DNA of 6,107 nucleotides from Methanoregula sp. GTDB taxonomy: Archaea > Halobacteriota > Methanomicrobia > Methanomicrobiales > Methanospirillaceae. The stretch lies in assembly GCF_002835825.1 (NCBI RefSeq), contig NZ_PIZH01000108.1, positions 1 through 6,107 on the forward strand, in the 5' to 3' direction. A program made the translations under genes and the position numbers. The notes beneath the pieces were generated by a model. That model worked only from the letters and a program-made list of their open reading frames with translations, was not told the DNA's origin and made no database searches. Position 1 is the first letter of the stretch. Every line of letters starts with the position of its first letter. Positions 1 to 5,725 of this stretch are shown piece after piece.

Positions 1-141
1 GGGCAGCGTCAGAGGTGGATAGGAGACAGGGTGGGTACCCCCCATGCCGGATATGCAGCGGAAGACCCCCCCTGCGCTATCAACAGCGGTTTCATGAGCT
101 GCCGCTGCGTACCCGTACAGGCTGCATGGGGAGGTGCCGTA
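1..141. other. Left-edge region without a supported gene
   Basis: No recognisable gene. The reading frame of the downstream Doc-like gene stays open back to the first base, but its translation is rich in Cys, Pro and Gly and resembles nothing I know. A second plus frame closes at TAG 20-22, and the third stays open to TAA 171-173, so the end of an upstream gene could lie here. No AT-rich archaeal promoter is visible, which suggests the gene at 142 is transcribed from further upstream. A short palindrome, GGGTACCC, sits at 33-40. Confidence 0.4.
130..136 (+). promoter_or_regulatory. Ribosome binding site of the Doc-like gene
   Basis: GGAGGTG is a full match to the archaeal anti-Shine-Dalgarno sequence and lies 5 nt before ATG 142. 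It decides the start: the longer in-frame ATG at 43 has no such site, and the residues it would add do not look like part of the Doc fold. Confidence 0.8.
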
Positions 142-507
142 ATGCAGGACGTGTCACTGGAGTTGATTGTTAACATACACAGGAATGTACTTGCAGATTC
201 ACAGGCTGATCTCCGAATTGTCTCTGAAGGGAACCTGCACCAGCTGGTCTTCCAGGCTAACCTGACAGACAACCCGTTCTCCCGAGCGGCCCTTGTATTC
301 TGGTCCCTGTGCGCATACCCTGCCTTCAGGGAGGGAAACAGGAGGACTGCGCACCGTCTTGCAGAAAAGATCCTGGACTCGGCAGGCTGCCGGGTGGACC
401 TCCCCTGCCCAGATGTTCGGGCACTGGTGCAGGGAATCGATGCTTTCACGGTTGAGCCGGAAGATGTTGAGAGGGCGTTCAGAAGATCTGCTTCACTTGT
501 CTCCTGA
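142..507 (+). CDS. Doc/Fic-like protein with substituted active-site histidine
   Basis: A 121-residue protein, close to the length of the phage P1 toxin Doc (about 126). Seen: an N-terminal segment like that of Doc (SLELIVNIH, residues 5-13), a middle segment (RIVSEGNLHQLV, 25-36) and a Fic-type core, P60-A-F-R-E-G-N-R-R-T69, followed by a helix. The C-terminal stretch PDVRALVQGID (90-100) aligns with PDLADLTVG of Doc. In Doc/Fic the core reads H-x-F-x-(D/E)-(G/A)-N-(K/G)-R; here the catalytic His is Pro60, while Phe62, Glu64, Asn66 and Arg68 remain. Doc phosphorylates elongation factor Tu and other Fic proteins transfer AMP, and both need that His, so this copy is probably inactive or changed in function. 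No Phd-type antitoxin gene is visible directly upstream, although the window edge limits this. Its 3' end is 3 bp from the convergent dinB end. The family call is by eye from motif order, with no search. Confidence 0.75.
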   Translation: MQDVSLELIVNIHRNVLADSQADLRIVSEGNLHQLVFQANLTDNPFSRAALVFWSLCAYPAFREGNRRTAHRLAEKILDSAGCRVDLPCPDVRALVQGIDAFTVEPEDVERAFRRSASLVS

Positions 508-510
508 TGG

Positions 511-1662
511 TCACAACGGCAATGTTGCCTGGGCTGCATCCCTCTTCTCAAAAGACGATAGCCGGACCCCGATGAGCCGGATCTTCCTGCCATCGTACTC
601 CTCACGGAAGAGGGTATGGGATAGCGACTGTAAGGATGCAGGATTATTCGTGAAATGAGTGAGACTCCGGCTCCTGTTCCGGGTGATAAAACCCGTGTAG
701 CGGATCTTCAGCGTGAGTGTCCGAAACCGGAGGTTTTCTTCTGACAATGTCCCGGAGACACTTCCTACAAGTGCGTCCAGCATTGAGATAATCCCCTCAA
801 CATCATCCGTATCGGTTTCGAAGGTTGTCTCCCGTGAGATTGATTTGGTCTCACCCGATCCTTCCGGTACTCTGCTGCTGTCGATCCCGCAGGCAAGATG
901 GTGGAGAGAGACGGCACTTCGCCCGAACCTGCCGATCAGGACCTGGACATCCTGCCGTGCAAGGTCGCCGATCGTCCGGATTCCCATCTCAAAGAGCATC
1001 CCCTCGGCTTTCTTTCCCACTCCCGGGATTCTCCGTACAGGAAGCGGGGATAGGAAGTCCCGGGCTGCGGATGGCGTCACAATGGTGAGCCCGCCGGGTT
1101 TCCGGAAATCCGAGGCAATCTTGGCAATGGTCCGCGAAGGGGCAATGCCGATTGAACAGGAGAGGCCCAGACGTTTTTGGATACTCTTCCGGACTTCTTC
1201 GGCGAATGCCTGTGCTGTCTCAAAAGTTTTCAGGTGACTTATATCCAGGAATGCTTCATCGATGCTCACCTGATCCATACGGAAACCGTACGACTTGAGG
1301 ATCGCCATCACCGCAGCCGATGCCCGGACATATGCGGGAAAATCCGGGGGGAGGAAGACGGCATGGGGGCAGAGGACATACGCCTGGGATATCGGCATGG
1401 CAGAGCGGATGCCGTACTTCCGCGCTTCGTAGGAACAGGTCGAGACAACCCCGCGTCCTTTTCCCTGTTTGGGATCCGCCCCGATGACAACAGGTTTTCC
1501 CGCCAGTTCCGGTTGTTTCTGCTCCTCTACGGATGCGTAAAAACTGTCCATATCGAGATGGAAAATGATCCGGCCGATGGCGGGATCAGAAATTCCTGCC
1601 GCACCGGGTATTGTATCATGGGACCTGTGGCCGGTTTCCCGGGATGGCAACACGAGCACCAT
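511..1662 (-). CDS. dinB: DNA polymerase IV (Y-family translesion polymerase)
   Basis: An error-prone polymerase that copies past damaged template bases. It is complete at 383 residues. Palm: the first metal-binding motif, HLDMDSFYASVEE, puts Asp37 at the active site and Tyr42 at the steric-gate position that excludes ribonucleotides. The second motif, SIDEAFLD, gives Asp135 and Glu136. Fingers: around residues 70-92 (STCSYEARKYGIRSAMP). Thumb: a helix-hairpin-helix, VRRIPGVGKKAEGML, near 209-223. The little-finger domain follows from about 265 to 373 and ends in the typical IRLIGVRLSSF. The first 30 residues are an extension with no known motif. The ATG at 1662 is preferred because a GGTGA lies 9 nt upstream; the next codon but two is a possible GTG. 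The C-terminus is odd: most archaeal DinB proteins end in a PCNA-binding QxxLxxFF box, but this one ends QATLPL, without aromatics. It follows nreA by 9 bp, so the two are almost certainly cotranscribed. Confidence 0.97.
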   Translation of the reverse strand: MVLVLPSRETGHRSHDTIPGAAGISDPAIGRIIFHLDMDSFYASVEEQKQPELAGKPVVIGADPKQGKGRGVVSTCSYEARKYGIRSAMPISQAYVLCPHAVFLPPDFPAYVRASAAVMAILKSYGFRMDQVSIDEAFLDISHLKTFETAQAFAEEVRKSIQKRLGLSCSIGIAPSRTIAKIASDFRKPGGLTIVTPSAARDFLSPLPVRRIPGVGKKAEGMLFEMGIRTIGDLARQDVQVLIGRFGRSAVSLHHLACGIDSSRVPEGSGETKSISRETTFETDTDDVEGIISMLDALVGSVSGTLSEENLRFRTLTLKIRYTGFITRNRSRSLTHFTNNPASLQSLSHTLFREEYDGRKIRLIGVRLSSFEKRDAAQATLPL

Positions 1663-1671
1663 ACAGCACCC

Positions 1672-1676
1672 TCACC
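1672..1676 (-). promoter_or_regulatory. Ribosome binding site of dinB overlapping the nreA stop
   Basis: On the minus strand GGTGA includes the TGA stop of the upstream gene and lies 9 nt before the dinB ATG. This arrangement favours translational coupling of the two repair genes. Confidence 0.6.
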
Positions 1677-2847
1677 CACCAATGGAGAGGAAATCGCCAA
1701 GCCGGCACTGCCTCTCGCGGATGGTCGATTGCAGGAGAGGGCCTTCCTCGATGAACCGGGTCACCGGCAGCATGAATTTATCCGTCAGGTACCGGAGTGC
1801 CGGACGTATCCCTTCAAACTCGGTCGGGGTCTGCTGCATCGCGCTCCGGACATTCTCCCGGACATTGAAGACCCCCATCGGGACATAGCCATTCCTTGCC
1901 TCCCTCAAGATGATTGCCCCCGCCTGCTTTCCTTCCCGGGCAAGTGCTTCGAGCACCGCCATCTTGCAGGAGTAGTAGCACCCGCCAAGCGGGGAGTAGG
2001 TGGTTTTTTTCTTCGTACCCTCGTGGTCGGAAAAGACCAGTTCCTCATTTCCCAGCACATGGAGAAATGCCTCCGACCATTCGTACTGCCATGCCGTCGG
2101 CATCAGGATGACCGCGTAATGGTTGTTGAGGCTCGAAAACTCGTACACCCTCCAGGTATCGATCACGGCATTCCTTTTCACATCCGACAGGAGACGGTCG
2201 CCGATGATCGTATCGCAGGCCGTGATCGACCACCGTGTCGGGACAAGGTGCCGTGCCCTCCCCTGGCCCATCGTCCCGACAGAGAATGCTTTCTGGATAC
2301 TGGAGAACGGCACCCTGTTTTTGTGCAGGTCCACTACGGCATCTGCCGCCCTGAGGTCTGTATCATAGAAGGTACGTTCCAGATTCGGGTTCCACCGCCC
2401 GGGCTCGACATCGAACCGTTCGATCCCCGCGCTCGGCCCAAACGGGGTGTGCTCCTCGGAAAATGACTGCCCCTGAGGGGCGGATGTAAAGGCAACTTCG
2501 CTCTCAAGCGATGATTTCGAAAGCGCTATCTCCTGGAGTTTTCCGATGAACCGGTTATCGAGATCCGCTGCATGCACCTGCCGCTTGCCCCGTATAAGGT
2601 TCATGCGGTACCCGATGATCTCTTCCTGCGTATGATTTCCGGGTATCCATGCTTCGGGCATGTCCATGACCATGGTGTCTCCATGCTCGGGGACGACCAT
2701 GGGGCCCGCAAAGACATCCGGATAGTTCCAGCTCCCGATGAATACCGACGGGGGGGTACTGCCTTCAATCTCCTTACCCATGGCAAGCGATTTCATCGGC
2801 ATGGTCGATGCCGTCAGTTGCCGGAGGTAGGCACCTTTCCCGATCAT
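1672..2847 (-). CDS. nreA: NreA-type archaeal DNA repair protein with PIP box
   Basis: A 391-residue protein of the archaeal Nre family (Pfam Nre_N and Nre_C, formerly DUF650/DUF651). Seen: the N-domain signature EIEGSTPPSVFIGSWNYPDV (residues 26-45) with GPM just after; the central block GQGRARHLVPTRWSITACD (194-212), very characteristic of the family; and a C-domain with GGCYYSCKMAVLEAL (288-302) and AIILREA (311-317). Near the C-terminus Q380-C-R-L-G-D-F-L387 fits the PIP box (QxxLxxFL) that docks proteins on the sliding clamp PCNA. NreA proteins that carry this box are known to bind PCNA and to affect survival after DNA damage in haloarchaea; the paralogue NreB lacks it, hence the nreA symbol. 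A Cys-rich zinc-finger-like segment, which I recall from many relatives, is absent: the ATG sits just before the first conserved block, and an in-frame TAA lies 30 bases upstream. There is no ribosome binding site before the ATG, but a TATA-like element fits a nearly leaderless transcript. dinB follows after 9 bp. Confidence 0.93.
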   Translation of the reverse strand: MIGKGAYLRQLTASTMPMKSLAMGKEIEGSTPPSVFIGSWNYPDVFAGPMVVPEHGDTMVMDMPEAWIPGNHTQEEIIGYRMNLIRGKRQVHAADLDNRFIGKLQEIALSKSSLESEVAFTSAPQGQSFSEEHTPFGPSAGIERFDVEPGRWNPNLERTFYDTDLRAADAVVDLHKNRVPFSSIQKAFSVGTMGQGRARHLVPTRWSITACDTIIGDRLLSDVKRNAVIDTWRVYEFSSLNNHYAVILMPTAWQYEWSEAFLHVLGNEELVFSDHEGTKKKTTYSPLGGCYYSCKMAVLEALAREGKQAGAIILREARNGYVPMGVFNVRENVRSAMQQTPTEFEGIRPALRYLTDKFMLPVTRFIEEGPLLQSTIRERQCRLGDFLSIGG

Positions 2848-2874
2848 AGGATGATGAGAACAAGGCAGGGGACG

Positions 2875-2881
2875 GTATTAA
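2875..2881 (-). promoter_or_regulatory. TATA-like element upstream of nreA
   Basis: The minus-strand sequence TTAATAC is the only AT-rich stretch in the 67-bp gap between the YkgJ-type gene and nreA. It lies about 28-34 bases before the ATG, which would start RNA within a few bases of the start codon. The lack of a Shine-Dalgarno sequence there agrees with a leaderless mRNA. This suggests nreA-dinB can be transcribed apart from the genes before it. It is a weak match to the archaeal TATA consensus. Confidence 0.45.
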
Positions 2882-2915
2882 GGGAGTGAGTGCGCGGGGA
2901 GAAAGTGAACAGGGC

Positions 2916-3398
2916 CTACCTCCGCACGGTATACCCGGCATTCCGGAGGATCCGGGTCATGGTCTCCTCCCATTTCCGGTCATCAGGCTCCTTATGCTCC
3001 TCGACACAACTCTCCCAGATCTTTGTGAGGAGGGCATTCTCGGAGCAGAGCGTCCTGATGTTCATGATCCGGCCAACGCGGCGTCCCTTGTGGTCGAGGA
3101 TCAGGAGCCGCCAGCAGCCATAGTCTCGGCAGATATCGGGCCGGGTCAGGTGTGCGGTACACCATGCCTTGTCGGTTCCTGGCTGGAACCGGAAGAAGGG
3201 ACAGGCATCCGGGAGGGCCGTAAAGATGCTCTTGTCGTCGAAGAGTCCGAGCTTGTCCGGGTCAACCGTCACCGGCGTATCTTCATTGGTATAATTATTA
3301 TGGACGAGGAAGCGGTAGTCCCCGTACTCCTCCTTGATCACGTGGACGTACCCGAGATAACTGCAGCACTCCCCGCACTGGAAGCACTCGAACGGCAG
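2916..3398 (-). CDS. YkgJ-type CxxCxxCC metal-cluster protein, non-AUG start
   Basis: A small soluble protein of the zinc/iron-chelating CxxCxxCC family (YkgJ), with 160 residues if read from CTG 3398. Seen: the hallmark FECFQCGECCSYLG with Cys5, Cys8, Cys11 and Cys12, then CPFF (Cys66), WC (Cys80) and RPDICRDYGCW (Cys90, Cys95), the spacing usual for this family. Two further cysteines lie at 118 and 131. Members are thought to bind an Fe-S cluster or zinc through these cysteines; the cellular role is generally unknown, and I assign none here. The first conventional start codon, GTG 3341, would discard the hallmark motif. Between the in-frame TGA that ends the upstream gene (3417-3419) and that motif, only ATC (3399-3401) and CTG (3396-3398) could serve, and a GGAGG stands 5 or 8 nt ahead of them respectively. 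CTG is my preferred choice. The gene follows the DUF155-like gene by 18 nt and is probably its operon partner. The stop is TAG. Confidence 0.88.
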   Translation of the reverse strand: MPFECFQCGECCSYLGYVHVIKEEYGDYRFLVHNNYTNEDTPVTVDPDKLGLFDDKSIFTALPDACPFFRFQPGTDKAWCTAHLTRPDICRDYGCWRLLILDHKGRRVGRIMNIRTLCSENALLTKIWESCVEEHKEPDDRKWEETMTRILRNAGYTVRR

Positions 3399-3406
3399 GA
3401 TACACC

Positions 3407-3411
3407 CCTCC
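3407..3411 (-). promoter_or_regulatory. Ribosome binding site of the YkgJ-type gene
   Basis: GGAGG on the minus strand, inside a longer purine run (GGGGAGGGG), starts 6 bases after the stop of the upstream gene and lies 8 nt before CTG 3398. It is the main evidence that translation starts afresh here rather than at GTG 3341. Confidence 0.65.
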
Positions 3412-3416
3412 CCGGA

Positions 3417-4481
3417 TCAATGCAGGAGATTCTCCCAGACCACAAGCAGGATCTCAAGGGCGATGAGGATAATAATGATCCACTCCAGCGAGTTCGAGTG
3501 CTGGATGCGGACCTCGTCCGAGAGCATCGAGTAATTCTCCTTGATCACCCGCATCTTCCTGCTCACGTTCTCGCTCCATTGGCCGCTCCGGAGCACTTTT
3601 AACGCTGTGGCATAGACCCGCGCATTGTACACATCTTCGGTGACTTTGATCAGGTTCTCGACCTTCTCAATAATCTCCGAGATCTCGGCCGAGGTCTCCA
3701 TCAGCTTGGCCATGATAGCGTGGTACTGCCGGCCCCGGAAGAACGGGGACATCCGGTCCGCGTGCTCGATGGCGTCGTACATCTTCTCCATCTCGCGGGC
3801 GAGTTCCCGGTCATAGTACCGGAGTTCCAGCACCTGCACGTTTGCAAACTCGATGAGATCGATGAGATCCGTCGGGTTATCTGGATTACAGAGCAGGGCC
3901 GAGTCCCAGGACAGGATTGCAAGGTCATCGGTTGTGTAACTGAGGGAATTTTTGATGATCTCTTCGCGCATCTGCGGGGCGATATTGGCCTTTTCGCCAA
4001 GAAGGAGCGCAACCGGATCAATGGAATCGCCCCGCTTGTCCGTGACATACACGGAGTAATCCTCGTAAAAGTCCGTATCGATGGCAAAATTTTTGATGTG
4101 CGGGCGCATGATCTCGCCAAGCGTCTTGAGGTACTGGACGTAAAATTCCGAGAGCCCTTCCTGGCCGGCAAACAAAAAGGCAATCTCTTCCAGCTTGCTG
4201 ATATCTGCATCCGGCGTCTCATAGATAAAACAAAAGCTGATGGCACCGATATCGTATACGCGGGCAACGACCGAGAATTCAAACGGCCGGCCGTCCCGCT
4301 CCACCCGGATCGGGTGCATCTGGATCATGAGCGGGGGGTCCTCGATCATGATGGACTTGGGCTTGACCCGGACAAAACTCGTCCGTGCAGTAAAATAGTT
4401 CTGGGCAAGGGCCTTCTCGAGCCAGTCGAGATCCATCTCCCTTCCAATATCATAAATCCGGTAAAACCGGAGCGCTATCAT
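3417..4481 (-). CDS. RMD1/DUF155-like protein with C-terminal membrane anchor
   Basis: A 354-residue protein of unknown function. Seen: an N-terminal alpha/beta region with VARVYDIGAISFCFIYET (72-89); a central EDYSVYVTD (140-148); the block DDLAILSWDSALLCNP (185-200), followed by LIEFANVQVLELRYYD (209-224); a charged helical, probably coiled-coil region from about 225 to 325; and a hydrophobic C-terminus, SLEWIIIILIALEILLVVW (331-349), that should form one membrane helix. This order, especially the LEW-III-LI-LE tail after a helical region, recalls the RMD1/Sif2/DUF155 group (mitochondrial RMND1 is a eukaryotic member), but the similarity is distant and judged by eye. The body is expected in the cytoplasm, held to the membrane by its tail. 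I chose ATG 4481, with AGGAGAG 8 nt upstream (4490-4496), over a TTG at 4532 that adds 17 unlike residues. A perfect 5-bp hairpin with a 3-nt loop lies at 4458-4470, just inside the gene. The YkgJ-type gene follows in the same frame after the TGA. Confidence 0.85.
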   Translation of the reverse strand: MIALRFYRIYDIGREMDLDWLEKALAQNYFTARTSFVRVKPKSIMIEDPPLMIQMHPIRVERDGRPFEFSVVARVYDIGAISFCFIYETPDADISKLEEIAFLFAGQEGLSEFYVQYLKTLGEIMRPHIKNFAIDTDFYEDYSVYVTDKRGDSIDPVALLLGEKANIAPQMREEIIKNSLSYTTDDLAILSWDSALLCNPDNPTDLIDLIEFANVQVLELRYYDRELAREMEKMYDAIEHADRMSPFFRGRQYHAIMAKLMETSAEISEIIEKVENLIKVTEDVYNARVYATALKVLRSGQWSENVSRKMRVIKENYSMLSDEVRIQHSNSLEWIIIILIALEILLVVWENLLH

Positions 4482-4542
4482 GGGTATCTCTCTCCTGAAT
4501 GGGGGTATTTTCGTATCTGCAATAATGAACAACCATGAAGAT

Positions 4543-4549
4543 GATAAAG
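4543..4549 (-). promoter_or_regulatory. TATA-like element of the DUF155-like gene
   Basis: The minus-strand CTTTATC lies 62-68 bases ahead of ATG 4481 and just downstream of the terminator of the preceding gene. A start of transcription about 25 bases further on would leave a leader of roughly 40 nt that includes the AGGAGAG ribosome binding site. Moderate match only. Confidence 0.4.
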
Positions 4550-4570
4550 GCTTGCGAAATCTCCGTTATT

Positions 4571-4618
4571 AAAAAATCAGGGGGTGCAGCGCACGGGGAA
4601 CGCCACAGATGCACCCTG
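4571..4618 (-). terminator. Hairpin plus T-run terminator of the PEGA gene
   Basis: On the minus strand CAGGGTGCA (4610-4618) pairs with TGCACCCCCTG (4578-4588), with two extra C bases bulged and a 21-nt GC-rich loop. It is followed after one base by TTTTTT (4571-4576). It lies 56 bp beyond the PEGA stop. Archaeal terminators often need only the U-run, and a second, shorter T-run (TTTTT) lies closer to the stop, near 4655-4659. The position separates the PEGA gene from the DUF155-like gene. Confidence 0.6.
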
Positions 4619-4673
4619 ACTGCTCGTGACGTGACAATGTTTGAAACGGCGGGGAAAAAGAGTGACAGAGGGA

Positions 4674-5642
4674 TTATTTTCTCACAAGAACTGCGACAGC
4701 ACCGGCAATCACCAGCGCAATCCCGCAGGTCAGGGGGATCAGGGAGGACTGTTGGGGGGTTGTTGGAGCAGATGACGGTGCCGAAAGGTCGGTTGCCAGC
4801 GTTGCATACAGGTTGACGGTCTCGCCTTTCACGGGATAGCGTTCGATTCTCCCCGTGTAGGGGAGATATCCGCTCTTGCTGACCGTGAACGTCTTGTAGG
4901 GTGTGCCGGTAACATAGACCTGGACAATGAGGCTGCCCTGTTCAATCGTCCCTTTCTCGTCTGCATCGAACAGCACCGTGGCACCATCGACATTACAATT
5001 CACCTTGTAATACCCGATATCGCCGCCGATTGTCGCACCGGGGGACGGCGCTGTGGTGGGATTGAGCGTGGCGTAGAGGTCGTAGGTCTGCCCTTTCCCG
5101 GGAACGGTGGGGATCGATCCCGTGTAGGTAGTGTAACCGTCTTTCTTCACGGTATATTCCCGGTACGGTGTCCCGGTACTGTACACCGGCACATAGACGA
5201 CACCCCTTGTTATCTCGCCCTTGTCCAGTCCATCGAAGAAGACTGTTGCACCCTCGATATTGCAGTGCACAACATACCATCCCACGTCCCCGCCAACCGC
5301 GGTTTCGGTTGTTTCCGGGAGCAGGTTAAGTGTCGTGTACACGTGCACTTTCTCATCGGTTGAAGGTGAACTCGTGAGTGAATTGGTAAAGGTTGCGTAC
5401 CCGCTCTTCTGGACACGGATTTTCTTGTATGTCGTACCTGCAGGCACCTGGACGGTCAATGCACCCAGGGCGGTTTCGCCAACGTATTTGTCATCAAGAT
5501 AGACCTTGGCCCATTCAACATTGCAGTGGATGACATACCATCCCTGACCGCTTTCATCAGATGTTGTATCGGCTGCAACAGGGACAATGCAGAGACCTGC
5601 AAGAACTATCAAGAGAAGTATTGCCCGGGACTTACTGTTCAT
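4674..5642 (-). CDS. Secreted, membrane-anchored protein with three PEGA repeats
   Basis: A 322-residue surface protein. Seen: a signal peptide (MNSKSRAILLLIVLAGLCIV, residues 1-20, with probable cleavage after VPVAA at about 25); three PEGA-type beta repeats at about 34-105, 121-193 and 210-282; a short Thr/Ser/Pro linker; and a C-terminal hydrophobic helix (about 301-320) ending in VRK, which would leave the repeats outside the cell. Each repeat opens with an aromatic pair and a Cys-Asn (HCNVE, HCNIE, NCNVD; Cys40, Cys127, Cys216), then a short strand like VYLDDKYVGE, then VQV-GT-Y--V-KSGY. PEGA domains occur in S-layer-associated and other surface proteins of methanogens; the ligand is unknown. 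ATG 5642 is preferred over an in-frame upstream start because a GGGAGA lies 5 nt before it and the signal peptide begins there. It is transcribed alone, from its own promoter to a terminator at 4571-4618. No PGF-CTERM-type sorting signal is seen. Confidence 0.93.
   Translation of the reverse strand: MNSKSRAILLLIVLAGLCIVPVAADTTSDESGQGWYVIHCNVEWAKVYLDDKYVGETALGALTVQVPAGTTYKKIRVQKSGYATFTNSLTSSPSTDEKVHVYTTLNLLPETTETAVGGDVGWYVVHCNIEGATVFFDGLDKGEITRGVVYVPVYSTGTPYREYTVKKDGYTTYTGSIPTVPGKGQTYDLYATLNPTTAPSPGATIGGDIGYYKVNCNVDGATVLFDADEKGTIEQGSLIVQVYVTGTPYKTFTVSKSGYLPYTGRIERYPVKGETVNLYATLATDLSAPSSAPTTPQQSSLIPLTCGIALVIAGAVAVLVRK
4797..5543 (-). repeat. Three tandem PEGA-domain repeats
   Basis: The coding repeats lie at 5328-5543, 5064-5282 and 4797-5015, each about 216-219 bp, joined by linkers of about 45-48 bp. 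Repeats 2 and 3 are closest to each other in protein (both carry STGTPY or VTGTPY, then YATL at the end). Repeat 1 is more diverged (PAGTTY, YTTL). The opening Cys-Asn is kept in all three. Confidence 0.85.
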
Positions 5643-5680
5643 ATCAATCTCCCTCTGGTACAGACTGCTTTGAGGGAATC

Positions 5681-5690
5681 TTATAAATAA
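5681..5690 (-). promoter_or_regulatory. TATA box of the PEGA gene
   Basis: The minus-strand TTATTTATAA is an excellent match to the archaeal TATA box. It ends 38 bp before the ATG, so RNA should start near 5660, leaving a leader of about 18 nt that contains the ribosome binding site. Confidence 0.75.
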
Positions 5691-5715
5691 CCGTGGGAAA
5701 AGCGACATGGAACTA

Positions 5716-5725
5716 CCTATATACG
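5716..5725 (+). promoter_or_regulatory. TATA-like element of the CorA-like gene
   Basis: CCTATATACG lies 67-77 bases before ATG 5793, in the divergent gap between the PEGA and CorA-like genes. RNA would start at about 5745, at the edge of the inverted repeat that follows. Confidence 0.55.

Noticed and set aside
55..108. Inverted repeat GCAGCGG / CCGCTGC
   Set aside because: Seven base pairs across a 40-base gap in GC-rich DNA is expected by chance.
9..605. A 198-codon minus-strand open frame across the Doc-like gene
   Set aside because: It has low-complexity Ser/Arg/Thr-rich translation, overlaps both the Doc-like gene and the end of dinB, and lacks start signals.
1177..2466. A 429-codon plus-strand open frame
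   Set aside because: It lies antisense to nreA and the start of dinB, both of which have clear family motifs. Its translation is rich in His, Arg, Pro and Asp with no recognisable domain, and it has no ribosome binding site. It is typical of an antisense frame in GC-rich DNA.
2886..3602. A 238-codon plus-strand open frame
   Set aside because: It is antisense to the YkgJ-type gene and the end of the DUF155-like gene, whose motifs are convincing. No domain or start signal supports it.
4482..4532. TTG 4532 as start of the DUF155-like gene
   Set aside because: ATG 4481 has a good ribosome binding site at proper distance, while the TTG has none and the added residues are not family-like.
3720..4538. 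A 272-codon plus-strand open frame
   Set aside because: It is the mirror of the DUF155-like coding sequence. The minus strand has the ribosome binding site, a membrane helix and family-like motifs; this frame has none.
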